DNA of 64,000 nt, taken from NCBI RefSeq assembly GCF_030704535.1, contig NC_081822.1, positions 3,215,001-3,279,000 on the forward strand, written 5' to 3'. The DNA comes from Vitis vinifera (Eukaryota > Streptophyta > Magnoliopsida > Vitales > Vitaceae). Position 1 is the stretch's first letter, and every line of letters starts with the position of its first letter. The notes beneath the pieces are model-generated. The model was not told where the DNA came from, did no database searches, and saw only the letters and a list, made by a program, of their open reading frames with translations. The position numbers and the translations under genes are program-made. Of the stretch, positions 24,795 through 38,237 are shown in pieces.

Positions 24795-26380
24795 TCAAAA
24801 ATTCAATCCAAATCAAGCAAACCCCATTTATTATTATCATTATTAATCCAGTTGTATTCATTGATGATCTTCAGCAGATTGCTTGAAGATATTACTGACA
24901 GTGACCGAAATTCATATATTAGTGTATGTGGGAGTTAATAATTAGTAGAAGAAAATCACATTGAGAGAGACATTTTTTGGACTCTCCCTTTCTATAATAT
25001 TCAATTTATATATGAATTAATCATTTCTGCCAAGTGTGGTATATCATATATGCTGTGTAATTCATGGTCCTCCATCATAGTAAAATATGTCCAGGAAGAA
25101 ATCTAATTCCTTCAATATGGTCCCCCTTCTTAAATGTGATGATTTCTTTGTACGTCATATTAAACTTGGATGATTATAATCTCCTACTTTTGTATCATTG
25201 AGAAAGGGGTTGTCAAAAATGTTTTTATGTTGACTTCCACTCCAAAACGAGGTGTAAAAGTGGCTCTTCTCCTTTTCCTTTTCCAACCAAGTATCATCAT
25301 TTCTATTTTCACCATACTCACAGAACAACCTGAAGATAGAAAAGGACTCTTCCCTGAAAAGAGTGTCGTGTTGAAAGAGCTTAGACCATCCACACTAAAG
25401 GGGTATGAATCTAGATTTTTTATGTTTCGAAATGATCATTTTGTACACGGAATTGATGAATAGTGGAGATGATGGAATCACAGAGTGTGATCTATGATCT
25501 ATCTCGATCAATATGTTTTGGACAAATTTTGAGCCCAGCCAAAGCTTTGAACTACTGGGCTCAGGTCAATATAGCACATGACATGTCCTCTTCTGCCATG
25601 GTTGATAGAAATGGGGTCCCATCCTTTGATGTCCTTTTACAATGTATTTGGTCTCTTCAAGTTCTTCTCCATGCCCATTTGGCCATTCCATTCAGTTTGG
25701 TAATAATTAATAATTATTAAAAAAAGAAGAAGAAAAAGAAAAAAACCCAGAGAGAAAAAAGGGAAAGAGGAAAAAAGAAAGAACAGACCGCGTTGCCAAG
25801 GAACTGGGTTAAGAGATTTGAGCACATGGCTCCCCTAAATGTTTATAATGGACAGACACATCACATGATCTCAAGGCATTAATAAAACAAAACCACACTA
25901 TTTTCCTAGTATATTATACCATAATTCTGTTGATATTAAGGGCGCACTGGCCTTCATATTCCAATGAATCATCTGGCAGTGTGCGCTGAATAGTAACCTT
26001 TTTGGAACTATGTGCTTAAATTTTGTAATGAAACATGGATATGTCATAGTATAAGCCGAAAACACATATGGTTTTGTGTTATGTCTTCTAAGTATTTCCA
26101 CATATTGCATGCATCATATTGTTATTTGTATTCCAAGAACTGTCCAAAAACCATCCATAAATTGGATTTTGGAAGTATGCAAAGGGTATGGGCCTCAGAT
26201 TCGTCAATTGGAAGTATGCAAAAAGCTGTGGGCATGGAATTCCAACTTGTATACGTGTAAGTTCCATGTAACATAAATTTTCTTAAATTTTCATCGGATT
26301 TCCCAGAGCCGGTTTAGGAACATTCAAGAGCAATTTCAAGTAGGCCATAAATGATTACAAGAGTTTCACTCGGAACAAGA
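24795..26380. other. Intergenic stretch between ERF and YbaK genes
   Basis: This holds the ERF 3' region and AT-rich spacer. No supported gene or element was recognised. Confidence 0.5.
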
Positions 26381-26385
26381 ATTGG

Positions 26386-26490
26386 GCCTCCCAAAGTCAA
26401 AGCCCAATCCAGGACACAGTCCAAGCCCATAAAACCCAAAACCACCTCCCAAAACCCTAGCCCAATAACAGTTCCGGGTTTTAGCCCAAG
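26386..26490 (+). promoter_or_regulatory. GCCCA/TGGGC-rich promoter of the YbaK gene
   Basis: Six or so GGGCC/GCCCA elements (TTGGGCCTCC at 26384, AAGCCCAATCC at 26400, AAGCCCATAAAACCC at 26424, TAGCCCAATAAC at 26459, TTAGCCCAAG at 26481) and a telo-box-like AAACCCTAG at 26452 lie 100-210 bp before the start codon. This resembles site II plus telo-box promoters of plant housekeeping genes. Confidence 0.5.
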
Positions 26491-26596
26491 ATTAGGAAAA
26501 ACGCATCTCTGCGGGTCTACGCCGTTCCATTTCTGCTTTCTTCTCTCCTGCAATTCGAACAATTCACATTGGGGAGAGACGCAGAGAGTAACCTGA

Positions 26597-29500
26597 ATGG
26601 GGCATTCCAAGGACCAGTTGCTTGCGCGTTTACAGGTTAGAGTTATTCCAACCAATCAGCTCATGTTTTGCCTTTGATCTGGATCTCTAACTGAGATGAT
26701 AATTGTTTGTAGTTCAATTAGTGTTGCCAGTTTCTGAATTTCTTGGAATAGTAAACTATATATATTTAAGACGAATTGTTTTGCATTCATTTTCTTGAAA
26801 TACTGGAGTTGTTTTAATTTAGACTGCACTGTAAGGGCCACAATCTGATTTTGCTTGTGGTGATGACCTCAACCCAATTTCATAAACCCTTTCCAGCTAC
26901 TTCTTGTCAGATTTTTTTTTGATAAGGTGTGACGGCATGTTTTATCACCACCCTGTTCCTTTTTTCTGGGCTTGGAGTTGAGATTGATTGTATGAAGATA
27001 AGGGTTTGCGTAGAACCACAATTTACAACTTATTGAAATATATTGTAAAGAACGTATTTGTATTTCTGTTTATAGTTTGATTTAGACTATTGATGACTGA
27101 GTTTTCCTTCGTGGGTGCGTTGGACTTCTCCTAGGAGCTTCAAATTGATTTCACCAAGTATGAACATCCCGCGGTTTTGACAGTTGAAGCTCAGGTAAAA
27201 GGAGAATGCAGAAGTGGGTTATATCATTTCCTTTATCTACACTCTGTGGTATGAATGAATGATATTGTTTTTTTCATCAGGAGAAATATGTTGGCCATTT
27301 GGGAGGGGGATTGAGTAAAAATTTATTCTTGAAGGTATGACATTTTAAGAGACTTCAGGATGCATTTGGTCATGTTCACTCCAAGTGTAAATCTAGCATT
27401 CTTTCTTTAATTCCATGACTAGTATTCTACTTAATTATGCATGCAGGACAAGAAACATAGGTTTTATATTGTTTCTGCCCTGAAAGATACCAAAGTAGAT
27501 CTGAAAGGTAAAATACTTTCCTAATACTGATCATATTTTTGCATTTTCAAGCTTAAATGTGGATGTGAAGGTAACACAGACTCATGCAGTTGTTAAACTG
27601 TATTTGTCATGTCCTGAATTTTTATGGGGGTTATTTATGGCTTTGAAGCTGTGCAGTTCTATCTCAGAGGCTTGGTTTGGGAAAAGGTGGCTTGAGAATG
27701 GCTCCTGAAGAAGCACTTGGAGAAATACTTCAGGTGGGTATATGCCTTTAATCCCACTTTATTATCTTATAGTTATATATATTCCCCACCCATCCACCAA
27801 TTCTACAAACCTAATTAAAACCTAAAACTTTCAATATGTCAGCACTTTGTAACAAATCCTTTTGCCTACAGAAAAATCTAAACACATAATTAAGTGCCCC
27901 TTACATTAAATACTGCCTGTTATTTGAAATTGTCTTAGAAGAAACTTGAGGAGAGCAATGTAAACAACCCTTATTTCAGATAGCTACAAGTATGTCATTG
28001 ACACTTGAAGTGACTAATAGCATCGCAACATTTGGTGTCTGTTTGGAGGTTGTCCTTTGGGCTTGCGAGGGACCTTGCTGTTTACTATATTTAGCCTCTT
28101 TCAGTGATGCCCCTAGGTCCTCATTTTGCATGAGAAGTTTAAAGATGTAGAGAGCTTTTATGAAAGATTAGGAGCATGGAGGTTATAGAGTTTTTTTTAT
28201 TGAATGTGTTTGATGCTAGCATCTTAGAAAGTTGAGTTTATGATTTTAAAGAAATCTTGAAATCTGTTTATCGTCCTCAATAAACCATTATTGTCACTAT
28301 TTCACTTTTCTGGTAACTTGCATAGCTTATAAGCATTCATTTGTGATGCCATAGCAAGGAGGAAGACATCACAATAAAGCTACGCACCTATGGTTCCATC
28401 TGACCTAAAGTTGATGCATAGGCTTTTCTTTTTCCCCTCTCTTTTATTTCTAAATTTTTTGGGTTAGGTAACTTCATGTCCTCTCTTGGACTTGAACCTA
28501 GAACCTCCCACATCCCCAAACCAACCCTTCACTACTAGAGGTCAAGGAACGCGTGTAATACTTCCATTATGAAGAAAATTAGTAAGGAGTGGCAGTAGAT
28601 ATTGTGTTATAAAATTTCAATGCTTATTGGGCAAATTTCACTCATTCTTCAAGTCAAGGGGTCCAAAAAAGAATAGATTTCAAATATTCTTTTGCTACAT
28701 TTGATATTTGAATGGCTGGTCATCTGAATTTTTCAGGGTGTGCTTAGTGCCCCCTTCCCAGTGCATGCAAAGTATTTCTTAAGGTTGATTTCACTGTTCA
28801 ATGGGTTCCCAAGTGGGGAATCTCGACTCAACCTGTCGGATCACTGTACCATTTAAATACCAAAACTCTCCTTTTCATCTAATTTTCTCTTGGAAGTGGT
28901 CCTGTAAAAGTGACTACTAATGGCTCTCTATATATGCTTGACCTTTTTTAAATCACCATTCCTATATTTAACTAGAGTCCTCTATGCTCAATATGCAATA
29001 CTCATTGACAAACTACAACTTTGTTTTGACACAAAGTACATGATATGCTTGCTCAATTGTTTACAAGCTGGTCAAGCTCCAGCTCTGCTTGATGATAGTT
29101 CTGAGGCACTGTGTGACTGAAGAGCCTATGGAGCATCTTAATTTTTATAAAGGACACAGAACTGTTATTTCCTTTATTAGCATTGTTATAAAAAATAAGA
29201 TGTTTCATAGGCTCTCTCCCATCATGTTATATCAGCACTCAGTCCTTGTAAGAAGAGAGAGTTTCAATTCTCACAAGTAACTAGTATGTGTCCTTTAAAA
29301 TTAACTTTGGGGAAAAAAGTTCATTATGCTTGATCATGGATTTGATTGTAATTTGTTCTCCAACATCGTCACCTGTTTTTCTGTTTTTCAAGGTTTCACT
29401 GGGTTGTGTTACTCCGTTTGCACTAGTGAATGAATCAGCAAGGTATGCATTAATCTTCATTGTTTCAGTATACAATTGTGCGACTTTGTTCCTCTGCTTG

Positions 29501-32500
29501 ATTTTTGCCATGCATCCATGTCTGAAGTTCTTTAGTCTTGGCTTTGAATTTTTAAGTGTTTTTTTTTTCTCTTTCTTTATTTCTTTTAAGATGATGCAAA
29601 TTCTATGCTAGTAATAAATCTTACATAACTAATTTACAATATATATATATATAAGTAAGAGAATGTATTAAAAGTGCAAAAAATGTATGAGAGTATACAA
29701 GAAGTATACAAAGAGCAAAAAAAGCTCAACACAAAAGACTGGAAACAAAAAACCACTCCCTCTGTCAACGAGAACCTAACCAATCTACTATATCCATCAA
29801 GGACAAAGGGGTACCATCTATGTACACCTGAATCCATATAGCAAGAGAGCTTAGGAAAGAACTCTTTAGACATCGATCTAATTTCTCCTCTTCTTCGAAT
29901 ACTCTTCGATTTCTTTCCTTCCAAATAGTCCAAAAGATGTATAATGGAGCTGCTCTCCAAGCCTTCTTATGCTTTCTACCAACAAAATGACCATGCCACC
30001 CTAAGAAAGTGTCCCTTACTGAGGTAGAAAAAACCTATGGGATGTCAAATAAAGAGAACACCAACAACCATAAGGTCCTTGCCTTGGCACAATGGATAAG
30101 GATATGATCAATGAATTCTGCCTCGTCTTTGCAAAGAACACACTTGCTGACTAAAGACAAACTTCCCAAGCAAAAAAAATTTACTTTAGACGGTATCCAA
30201 GAGTTCCTAATAATCCTGAAAAAGGATGCTACAATTTAGTTCCATCAAAGAGTAAAGAGCTCTTAACACAAAACCTTCATTTGCTTTCACCCTTCCAAAC
30301 TGCTTTATCCTCCTCCTCCCTATTCATCGACTAAGCTTGGTGAATAAGCAAAAAATGCTCCATTGAATCCAACTCTCAATCATTTAGATTCCTTACAAAA
30401 TGGAAGTTCTAAGCTTCCCCCCTCCCTTTGCTCCCATAAATAAGCTACTGTTGCCTCTTTTGCCTCAATTAAGGCAAATAAATTGGGGAACATCTCGCTT
30501 AAAGGTTCCTCACTACACCAAATATCTTTCCAAAACTTCACTCTACTCCCATCTCCTATAACAAAGGAAATTGTAGAGTTAAAGAAAACCCACTCCTTGC
30601 TAATAGCCTTTTGTAAACTGACCCTATAAGGGTCTCTTACCTTACAAGACCGCCAACCTCTTTTTCTAAATCGTTTCCCCTTCACTCGAGTAACACCAAC
30701 ACCATTTGCATAGAAGAGTTTTATTTAGCTAAGGGAGAGAACGAACACCTAAACCTCCTTTTCCCTTTGCCTTACAGATGGATGACCCCCCCACTAAGTG
30801 GCCCTTAAAGAAAGTCCCTTTGAATTTTTTCTAGTCTCAACCTCATTGCTATCGGGATTGTGAACAAAGACATGAAGTAAATTAGTAAGCTCAAAAGAGT
30901 ATTGTGAATTAGCGTAAGCCTACCCCCTTTAGATAAGTATTGTCTCTTCCACAAAGTATTGCTAAATATATTAATGAAGGAAAATGCTTGCATCCTTTTT
31001 TATTTTTATTTTTTTTTCAAATCGTGGTAACAATTTTTGTTTGTATTAATCATCAACCTTTTGTGGCCCTTAAAGAAAGTCCCTTTGAATTTTTTCTAGT
31101 CTCAACCTCATTGCTATCGGGATTGTGAACAAAGACATGAAGTAAATTAGTAAGCTCAAAAGAGTATTGTGAATTAGCGTAAGCCTACCCCCTTTAGATA
31201 AGTATTGTCTCTTCCACAAAGTATTGCTAAATATATTAATGAAGGAAAATGCTTGCATCCTTTTTTATTTTTATTTTTTTTTCAAATCGTGGTAACAATT
31301 TTTGTTTGTATTAATCATCAACCTTTTGTTCTACTTGGAAGACCTCATATATGTGTCTATGCATGGGTGCATGTGCCTCAATCTATACGTGTGTGTTTTT
31401 ATTTATTTATTTTTTAAATTTAATTTTGAGGAAATTTTTATTTTCACCTAAAAGTTGTACAGGGTCTTGGAAGAATTTTCCATCATCATCTAATATCTTG
31501 TTAGAAACATTTACTTTGATGATGCGTTTTTCTTTAGCTGTTTATGATGATTATTTACCTCCATGCTTCTTTTTCTTTAGTTGAGTAAAATCTTAGGTTT
31601 GATGATATTTTATGTTTTTATTTTGTGAAGACATGTCTCATTGTTCTTGGATCAAGGATTTAAGACCAAGGACTTCTGCTTCTTCCACCCACTATCTAAT
31701 GACATGTCTATCGGTAAGTTAGAAGAGTTTCTCTGGATGGGCCCCTCTCATTTAATAATTTTCTTTTGCATATCATTTCAACCTGTTTTCTTTTGAAATA
31801 CTGTTGAGTCTTTGTGCGGTTTATATATTTCAGTGGTGGCTTCTTGTAATAGAGTGTTTATTTCATCGTTTGAAATAGTAGTTATGTATGTTCAATCTTC
31901 TCTTTGAAGTCATTTCCACCTTTAGTATATGTATTTTCCTACTTGGAATGCAAGTTTACACAAACATTAACGGTTGTGAACCATCAATAAGTTATGAGAT
32001 TACTGTGTTAATTAAGTGATCACTCGGTGAGATTATTTTGGAATGTAGTAGGAATTTTCTGGTTCAAAAGTTACCTTGTAGATAGTGGCAGAACTTTTAA
32101 CTGTTTATCTTTTATTTATTATATATCTATATGGGTGAATCCAAAAAGATATGGTGACAGATCCAATGGTGGTATTTGGTAGTATCTCAAGGTTAAATTA
32201 GAACTTTTGAGTTTACCATGAAAAATACAAAAACGAAAATAGAATATAATTAAAATTAGTTAGGAACTTATATATTTTCAAATTATTTAATCTTTATATA
32301 AGAGAGGAAAAATAGTGAAATGAGTTTTAAAAAGTATATAAAAATAATTTAAGAACTTTAAATTTATTTTTTATTTTCTTTTACTTTTTCATTCCTTCTT
32401 CCACTTTATTTTTTTTCCTCGTATTTTCCTTCAAATTTTCTGGGAACCAAATATAGCTTAATAGAAATAGCAAAAATAGATGTGTTGGTCCCTCTTCTGA

Positions 32501-35500
32501 TAGTATTGGCAACTGTTACAATGACTGTTATAACAACCATGGATGTTGGAGATGTTTACTCTGGAAAAAGCTGTAAGCTAATGATAAAAACTATATTGTT
32601 GCACAGGCAAAGTCACTTTTCCTATATAGGAAAATGTCTACATGCTAATTTTCTTACCATAACGTAGACTTGGGAACAAAGTTAAATGTCCCAGCGTCCA
32701 CTAAGTGTCCCTTAGTGTGTCTTATATGTACCTATATATTGTCTCCTTCTCCAGGAAGGAATTAATTTTTGGGTGCTTCTTTTTTTGCAATCTAATCGAT
32801 TTTGTTACCCTGATATTGTCAACGAGTGCCTTTGGAATGGAAAGTATTCTGTTTTCTTGGCTACATGGTTACAATAGCTACACAATTAGATAATTTATTA
32901 TTTATTTTTTATAAGTTATACAAGTAAATTGTTTATTTCAACATTTTTGTTGCACCATCTTATTGATATCATAAGATTCATAGTCAGTTTTGATTGTCAA
33001 GATTTTTTAAAGCCTAAACAAACATTTCGAAAATTATGTGATTGGTTAAATGTCATATATTGGAACACTGCATTAGTTGATTGATTTTTTTTTTTTCGTA
33101 TTTGCATGTTTATACCTGATATAATATGTTGCATACCATTGCTGGTGCCAGCCATTAAGGCCTGTGATCTTGACAAGTTTCTGAAGTCAATTGGCAAAGA
33201 CCCCTCATATGTCGATCTGGAGGTGAGTTTAAGTCGAGTTTATCAAGTGGATTCACCTAGTATTATTGATTATATTGTTTGATTTAATGTACTTGTACTG
33301 TGTAGGCTAACCCTACAGTAGGAAAGGATCAACCTCCTGATCTAGCTGGCCTTGTTCCATCTGATGCCATAGTCTTGCAAGATCCTCCAGAAAAATCTGT
33401 TTCCTCTGGTCCTACAGAAAAACATGCCTCCGTGGATAATAAATCATCAGTAGCTGCAGGTAAAACTACTGAGCATGTCTTTGATACAGTTGTCTATATT
33501 TAAAAAAGGTCAGCTATATATATATACACACACCATTCAAATTTCTTTTTCTGTTCTTATAATGTGTTTTGGGGAATGAATTGTGTTACTTTCACATGAC
33601 ATTTACTATTATAATTCATTGCTTTTTTCTAATTCTTCTTTGTCCTTCTAGATGGTGGCACACATGATGCACACGTTCTTTATTTCATTTTAGCCCTCCT
33701 TTTCCTTTGGCAGTAATGGAGAATTTAATTGGTAATGGGCTCTTATTCAGGAGAGTGGTTTATGATTTGGCGAAATTTAAATGGACTGAAATTGCCATTC
33801 GTGTTCCCTTCAAAAAAAAGAAAAAGAAAAATGATATTTTTGTGATCAAGGTTCTACATCCAATCCATTAGTAGTGTTCCCCTAATATAATGGCATGGAT
33901 AAATGTCCAATGTTTAAATAGCTGGAAAATGTGATTGGCTAGATAATTTCAATATATTGTATTTGTTTATTATACATTATTTAGGTGCTTCTATTTAATT
34001 GTGATTCTCCTTCATCTGCTTATAATTCCCTGGGGTTAAAAAAACAACGCCGAATATTTCAAGTTTCTAAACTAGTTGACATAGTGAAAGAATAGTAGGA
34101 TAATAGACCCTCCAAAGACTATTATTGTTGTAAAATTTCTCAAGGATACTGTAATCATTCTATTTTAAGTTTAATATTATGACTATAATCATTGGAAAAG
34201 TTTTGCTGAAAAATCAGATTTTATTCTGATTTGGATGTCAATTAAAATTTAAAACCTACCCTGATAAAGCAAATGACTATTTTATCTCCATAACCAATTC
34301 AAATATATAATGATTCAGCTCCTGAACCTGTGGTGGATCATTGAGTGACCTATACTTTACCAAGATTGCTGGTAACATATTTTATTCTATCTCATTAATG
34401 TAGCAAAAACTGTTAAGCCATCCAATAATGTGCAAAAAGTCAAGGAGAAACCTCCTATTTCTGTGCATCAATTGAGCTCTTTTACTGATCCTGGGCACTT
34501 TGTGGAAGAAATCCTAGATAAAACGTCAGCCATAGTTCTTTCAGAGGTAGGCATAATATTACTGTTTAGTCTCTACTTGGGAACTATTTCTGGGTTAGGC
34601 TTGAGTTATCAATTTATACAGATAACGGAGGATGCAATTAAACAACATGGAGAACATCTTGGAGCTGTGTTATCAGACAGTATCAGAAAACGTCTTAGCT
34701 TGGATTTGAAGAACCTAGCTGTGAGTATATTTCTTTTTTCACCTCTTTTTTCATTTTTTTTAAATCAGAATCTAATTGTGTATTTTGATAGAACAATCAG
34801 ATTGTTTTTCTTTTCTTTTATTTTATTTTATAAAAAGTAACGATTCTTAGTGAAAGGCTGGTGTCTTACTAAAAGGGAACTGTTTGCATAAGTGAAGGCT
34901 GTTAAGCATTGGTTGTGGCATTAGTACTGGATGAGACACATGAAAGAAGTTGTCTTATAGGAGCTCTCAGAAACCCAAAACCATCATGAGCTTTGATTTT
35001 ATGAAGTGGTTCCAAGTCATTGTGGCCCTTGTTCTTTCATTTATAATCCACACAGAACTGTGCCATGTCGAGTTCTGGATATGTATTGAAAGATTTCTAG
35101 TGCTTGAATGGTGATATCCTGCCTTGCTTTTTTGAGAAGATTTTTTTTTTTTGATAAGCAAATAAGAGTATGTATATTAATAACTATAATAAGGATGCCA
35201 AACTAAAGTGGCAAATACAATATACTGGAAGCATAGAAGTGAGAAACAAAAAACTAGCTATAATAGCTACAAACCCACTTTAAAATTATTGAGAGAGAAA
35301 ATTATTGAGAAGGATGGCAATGCTAAGTACTCTAAAATTAAAGAACCACATTAAAGAAACCAGAAAAAAAATGGCACCATTGTCATAGCTGTGAATCCCT
35401 TCTCTTACCGACCTCGGTTTGTCTAAAGAACAGCCAATAGAGTTGATGCTGAGAATATCCCTCCAGGGAGGTACCCAAGGTTTAAGAATCCTTAAGATTA

Positions 35501-36527
35501 TTTGTAACAGGATATTACTGTCTGCCAATCTCTGATGATGTCAGCTTAATTTAATTTCACTTTTCAAGAAGATGTTATTGTTTGAGTCATCAGGGTTTTC
35601 TTGTGGTCATACTTAGGGATCAAAACTTGAGCTGGAGAATGTGATAATATACTGCTCTTTTCAATCACGTGAGAATGGTGATGAACTGTATGCCTACTGC
35701 CCTTCCCTGAACTTGTTGAAAACCAGAGGACTGTCATTTGCCTATTCAGGAGCTCAAGATGATGAGATCTGTTATCTCCAAGGAGCATTCAAATTAGATT
35801 TCCAATTGTCTTTTGCAAGGTGATGAGGAATATAACATCTTGTGATTTCCAATAAAATACATCAGGAAAACCAGGTCCCTTTTCTGATTATTTTGATCAG
35901 ACGCCTCTAAATGGAAGTGTTGGCTGTCAATCAAAGTCCACCTTTACTTTCTTCACATTTTTGTTTTTCCGTGGTCAGTCTACAACCAAATGATCAAACC
36001 TTTGTTTGGCAGCTGACACAAACTCTGACAAAAACATCCATGCATTTTAAAATGCTCCTGTTGTAGTGACTGTAATTTTAGCTAGCAATTGTATAATCAC
36101 CTGAAAATGTTATTAGTGTTCCTCTTTGTCATCATTAGAGTTAAATACAAATTCAGTTGTGGTAAATTACATAGGTGGTGGTTGGGGACATTTTGTGTTA
36201 ACAAACTACTTCATCCTCTGGCTATGCTAATTATGTTGTCATTCATCAATTTCACATTTCATTGTTCTCTAATCTGACATTGACAAGGTATTGCAAGACA
36301 TTGCCCCTGTTTCATAGAAACTTGTTCCATGAAAAGAAATGGATTTGGTGCAATGAACATAATATGATCGATTTACCATTTTTGTTTTCTTTCTATGTTG
36401 ATAATACTCGGTTTTTTCTTAATGCTTAGTGACTGAATGAACATTTTTATTGCAGATAATATACAAGAACACCGCATATACAGAAGGTTTTCATGCTGCG
36501 ACTCATCGCCAACACAAGCATATCTGA
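26597..36527 (+). CDS. YbaK/prolyl-tRNA-synthetase-associated domain protein (ProXp/PrdX-type)
   Basis: Twelve exons with GT/AG borders: 26597-26635, 27135-27194, 27281-27334, 27447-27507, 27657-27733, 29393-29442, 31631-31713, 33152-33222, 33306-33459, 34404-34546, 34622-34720 and 36456-36527; 320 residues. Phases fit throughout. The YbaK fold spans about residues 10-165: [15 protein letters not shown], the conserved [80 protein letters not shown] and [10 protein letters not shown]. This family hydrolyses wrongly charged aminoacyl-tRNA in trans (for example Ala-tRNAPro), though the substrate of the plant protein is not known to me. The last ~150 residues are a plant-type extension with a low-complexity linker (residues ~190-240) and a helical end ([17 protein letters not shown]). 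Introns 5 and 6 are long and carry repeats. The gene corresponds to Arabidopsis At1g44835 in position and type. Confidence 0.92.
28430..28560 (-). repeat. tRNA-derived SINE-like fragment in YbaK intron 5
   Basis: On the minus strand the sequence holds GGGAGGTTCTAGGTTCAAGTCC, containing a good RNA polymerase III box B (GGTTCAAGTCC), preceded by GTAGTGAAGGGTTGGTTTGG, similar to tRNA-derived plant SINE heads. The body is short and I see no clear target duplication. Confidence 0.4.
29638..30958 (-). mobile_element. 5'-truncated LINE fragment in YbaK intron 6
   Basis: On the minus strand the fragment begins inside the end of the reverse transcriptase ([20 protein letters not shown], then [12 protein letters not shown]). 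It continues through a region with [17 protein letters not shown], typical of the zone between RT and the zinc-binding end, and finishes with an untranslated tail (TTGTATACTTCTTGTATACT) and a TTACTTATATATATATAT end at 29638. Several stops interrupt it, so it is dead. The intron is still spliceable by the exons around it. The 5' edge was later duplicated (see 30798-31327). Confidence 0.75.
30798..31327. repeat. Exact 265-bp tandem duplication
   Basis: Units 30798-31062 and 31063-31327 appear identical; a 62-codon frame occurs unchanged in both at 30805 and 31070. Each unit contains the LINE 5' edge (~160 bp) plus ~105 bp of intron with a T-rich run. The joint has only a short GT overlap. The identity means a very recent event or an assembly artefact. 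Confidence 0.9.
32220..32460. repeat. AT-rich block ending like a small DNA transposon (intron 7)
   Basis: The right end reads TTTTCTGGGAACCAAATATAGC, preceded by AT-rich DNA with CTTCAAATTT. This GGAACCAAA end is common in plant MITE and hAT-type repeats. The left end is not clear, so limits and family are uncertain. Confidence 0.3.
35142..35566 (-). mobile_element. Small retroposon with LINE-type tail in YbaK intron 11
   Basis: On the minus strand the block ends CTCTTATTTGCTTATC followed by 13 or so A residues at 35142-35153, like the LINE tails elsewhere in this window. The 7-bp word AGAAGAT flanks it at 35135-35141 and 35567-35573, a probable target-site duplication. Its body (about 400 bp) has no protein I recognise, so it is either a badly truncated LINE or a SINE-like passenger using LINE machinery. 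Confidence 0.5.
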
Positions 36528-38237
36528 ACAAATTGCTCCTGCTAGTGGGATAGTAAGAAAAGAAATCTGCTTGACATTCATTCCAATTTTCTTTTATGAT
36601 AAAGTTTTCTCATTATGAAGTTATGCGACTCTGAAATTCTTTTCACAAACCACCTTAGTGATGATGGCTCAAGTTGTAACCCCTTCCTGGAAATCTAATA
36701 CACTCATTTAATATTTAGAGTCGGCAGGTGGGTGTAGTTTATAAGTGGCTAATTGCTACTTCCTGATGTTTATATCAGTGTTGAGACATTAGGCCTACAT
36801 TGCTGGTCCATATGTTAGGACTGGGGGATTGAATCAGGTTAGCTGTAGGCATAATATTTTCAGGTTTTGTGCTCAATGATATTTATCAAATAGGGTATGT
36901 TTAGTCGAGCCCCGAGCAATAGTGGCAAGGCTTGTAGGAAGAGTGAAGAAGTTGGTAATACTATCAGGATAGGTTCAATCATTTGATTCATTAATGAGTG
37001 AAAAAAGCATGGGGTTAACCTCCATGCTTTTTTTTTTGTCAGAGTTTGATCTTTTTGCATGAGCTTCTTTCATTAGAAACAGCTTACTAATTGTCATGCA
37101 GTCTCGTTGGCCATAAAATTCACTCATATCCATCACATGTCTGACTTGTGGTATTAGGATGATGGATCCCTTTGTATCGTTTTGGCGAAGGCCTGGTTAG
37201 AATGGCATTTTATTAAATTGAACAGACCATCTTGAAAATTGGAGTTTGAGAGCCATCATTGAGCTACAAATGAAGTTGTTTGCAGCTTGGGAAACGTACT
37301 GTCACCTTTAAAACCACTCCTGTCATGTTTATTTGATCAGTTGGCCTTGTAGATATGGTCCATTTAATACAAGCATAGGGCAGTTTTACAGACTAAAGGC
37401 CTCAGGGGCCACTTTTTGGATATGCATCAGCGCGAATTTGCCGCAGCATGGTATCCTCAGTTACTTGCTTGACCAATGTTTTGGCGATTCTCTTCAGCTT
37501 GATCTCCCACGTGTGGCATGGCCGATGGTACAAGTCACGGATGGATCTCTGCCACATGTTTTTAAGGTTATGTTACATTTTTCCGGTATAATTGGGTTTT
37601 GTGAAGACACTTACTAACCATGGCTTTAATGGCCATCCATGCTTATATATGGTCCTATTTTGGCAAATATCATATGTTCTACATAAAGACACCAAGAAAT
37701 GAAAATATATGAATCAATCCTTATAGATTTAATGACCAAGAGTAAATAATTAAGAGATACATGTCATGATAGAGCTGTAAAGAGGCGCACCGGGGTCATG
37801 ATCATAATTAACAAATGTTTGAATCATAAGAGTCGATAAACTGCTTGTACCAGGAGCAGCAACATTAATGGGCTAAAGAATAGAGCAAGAAGGCCACTGT
37901 ATGTTAGCTGCTGTAAACATAAGACATTCATCATCAACAGTGCTGCAGAGACTCTTGTAAACTAGGTAGTAAGAATACTAGAAAGCAACTGATATCATTA
38001 AGACCTGCTGATTGTTGATCCTGGTATGGAAGCATACTGCTGTTAGAAATCTTTTGGTTCAGTCCTATTTTCATATGGTCTTGACTGTTAGGGCAAGCTA
38101 AACTAGAATGTTTTATTAAGCATAGAATTTTTGTAATTTCCATGTGATTGAAATCTTGAAATACATGGAATTATATGAAGTATATATGGCATGATTTTTT
38201 CATAAAATTAAATTCACTTGAAGGATAGGACAAAATT
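36528..38237. other. Intergenic space between convergent YbaK and RING genes
   Basis: This contains both 3' regions. Frames present are short and lack family motifs; I see no gene. Confidence 0.5.

Noticed and set aside
26909-26930. Oligo(T)-GATAAGG stretch resembling a LINE tail
   Set aside because: There is no LINE body beside it and no flanking repeat; it is too short to call.
35641-35823. Plus-strand frame in YbaK intron 11 that looks somewhat protein-like
   Set aside because: The YbaK exons join in phase without it, and it has no match to the family or clear splice sites.
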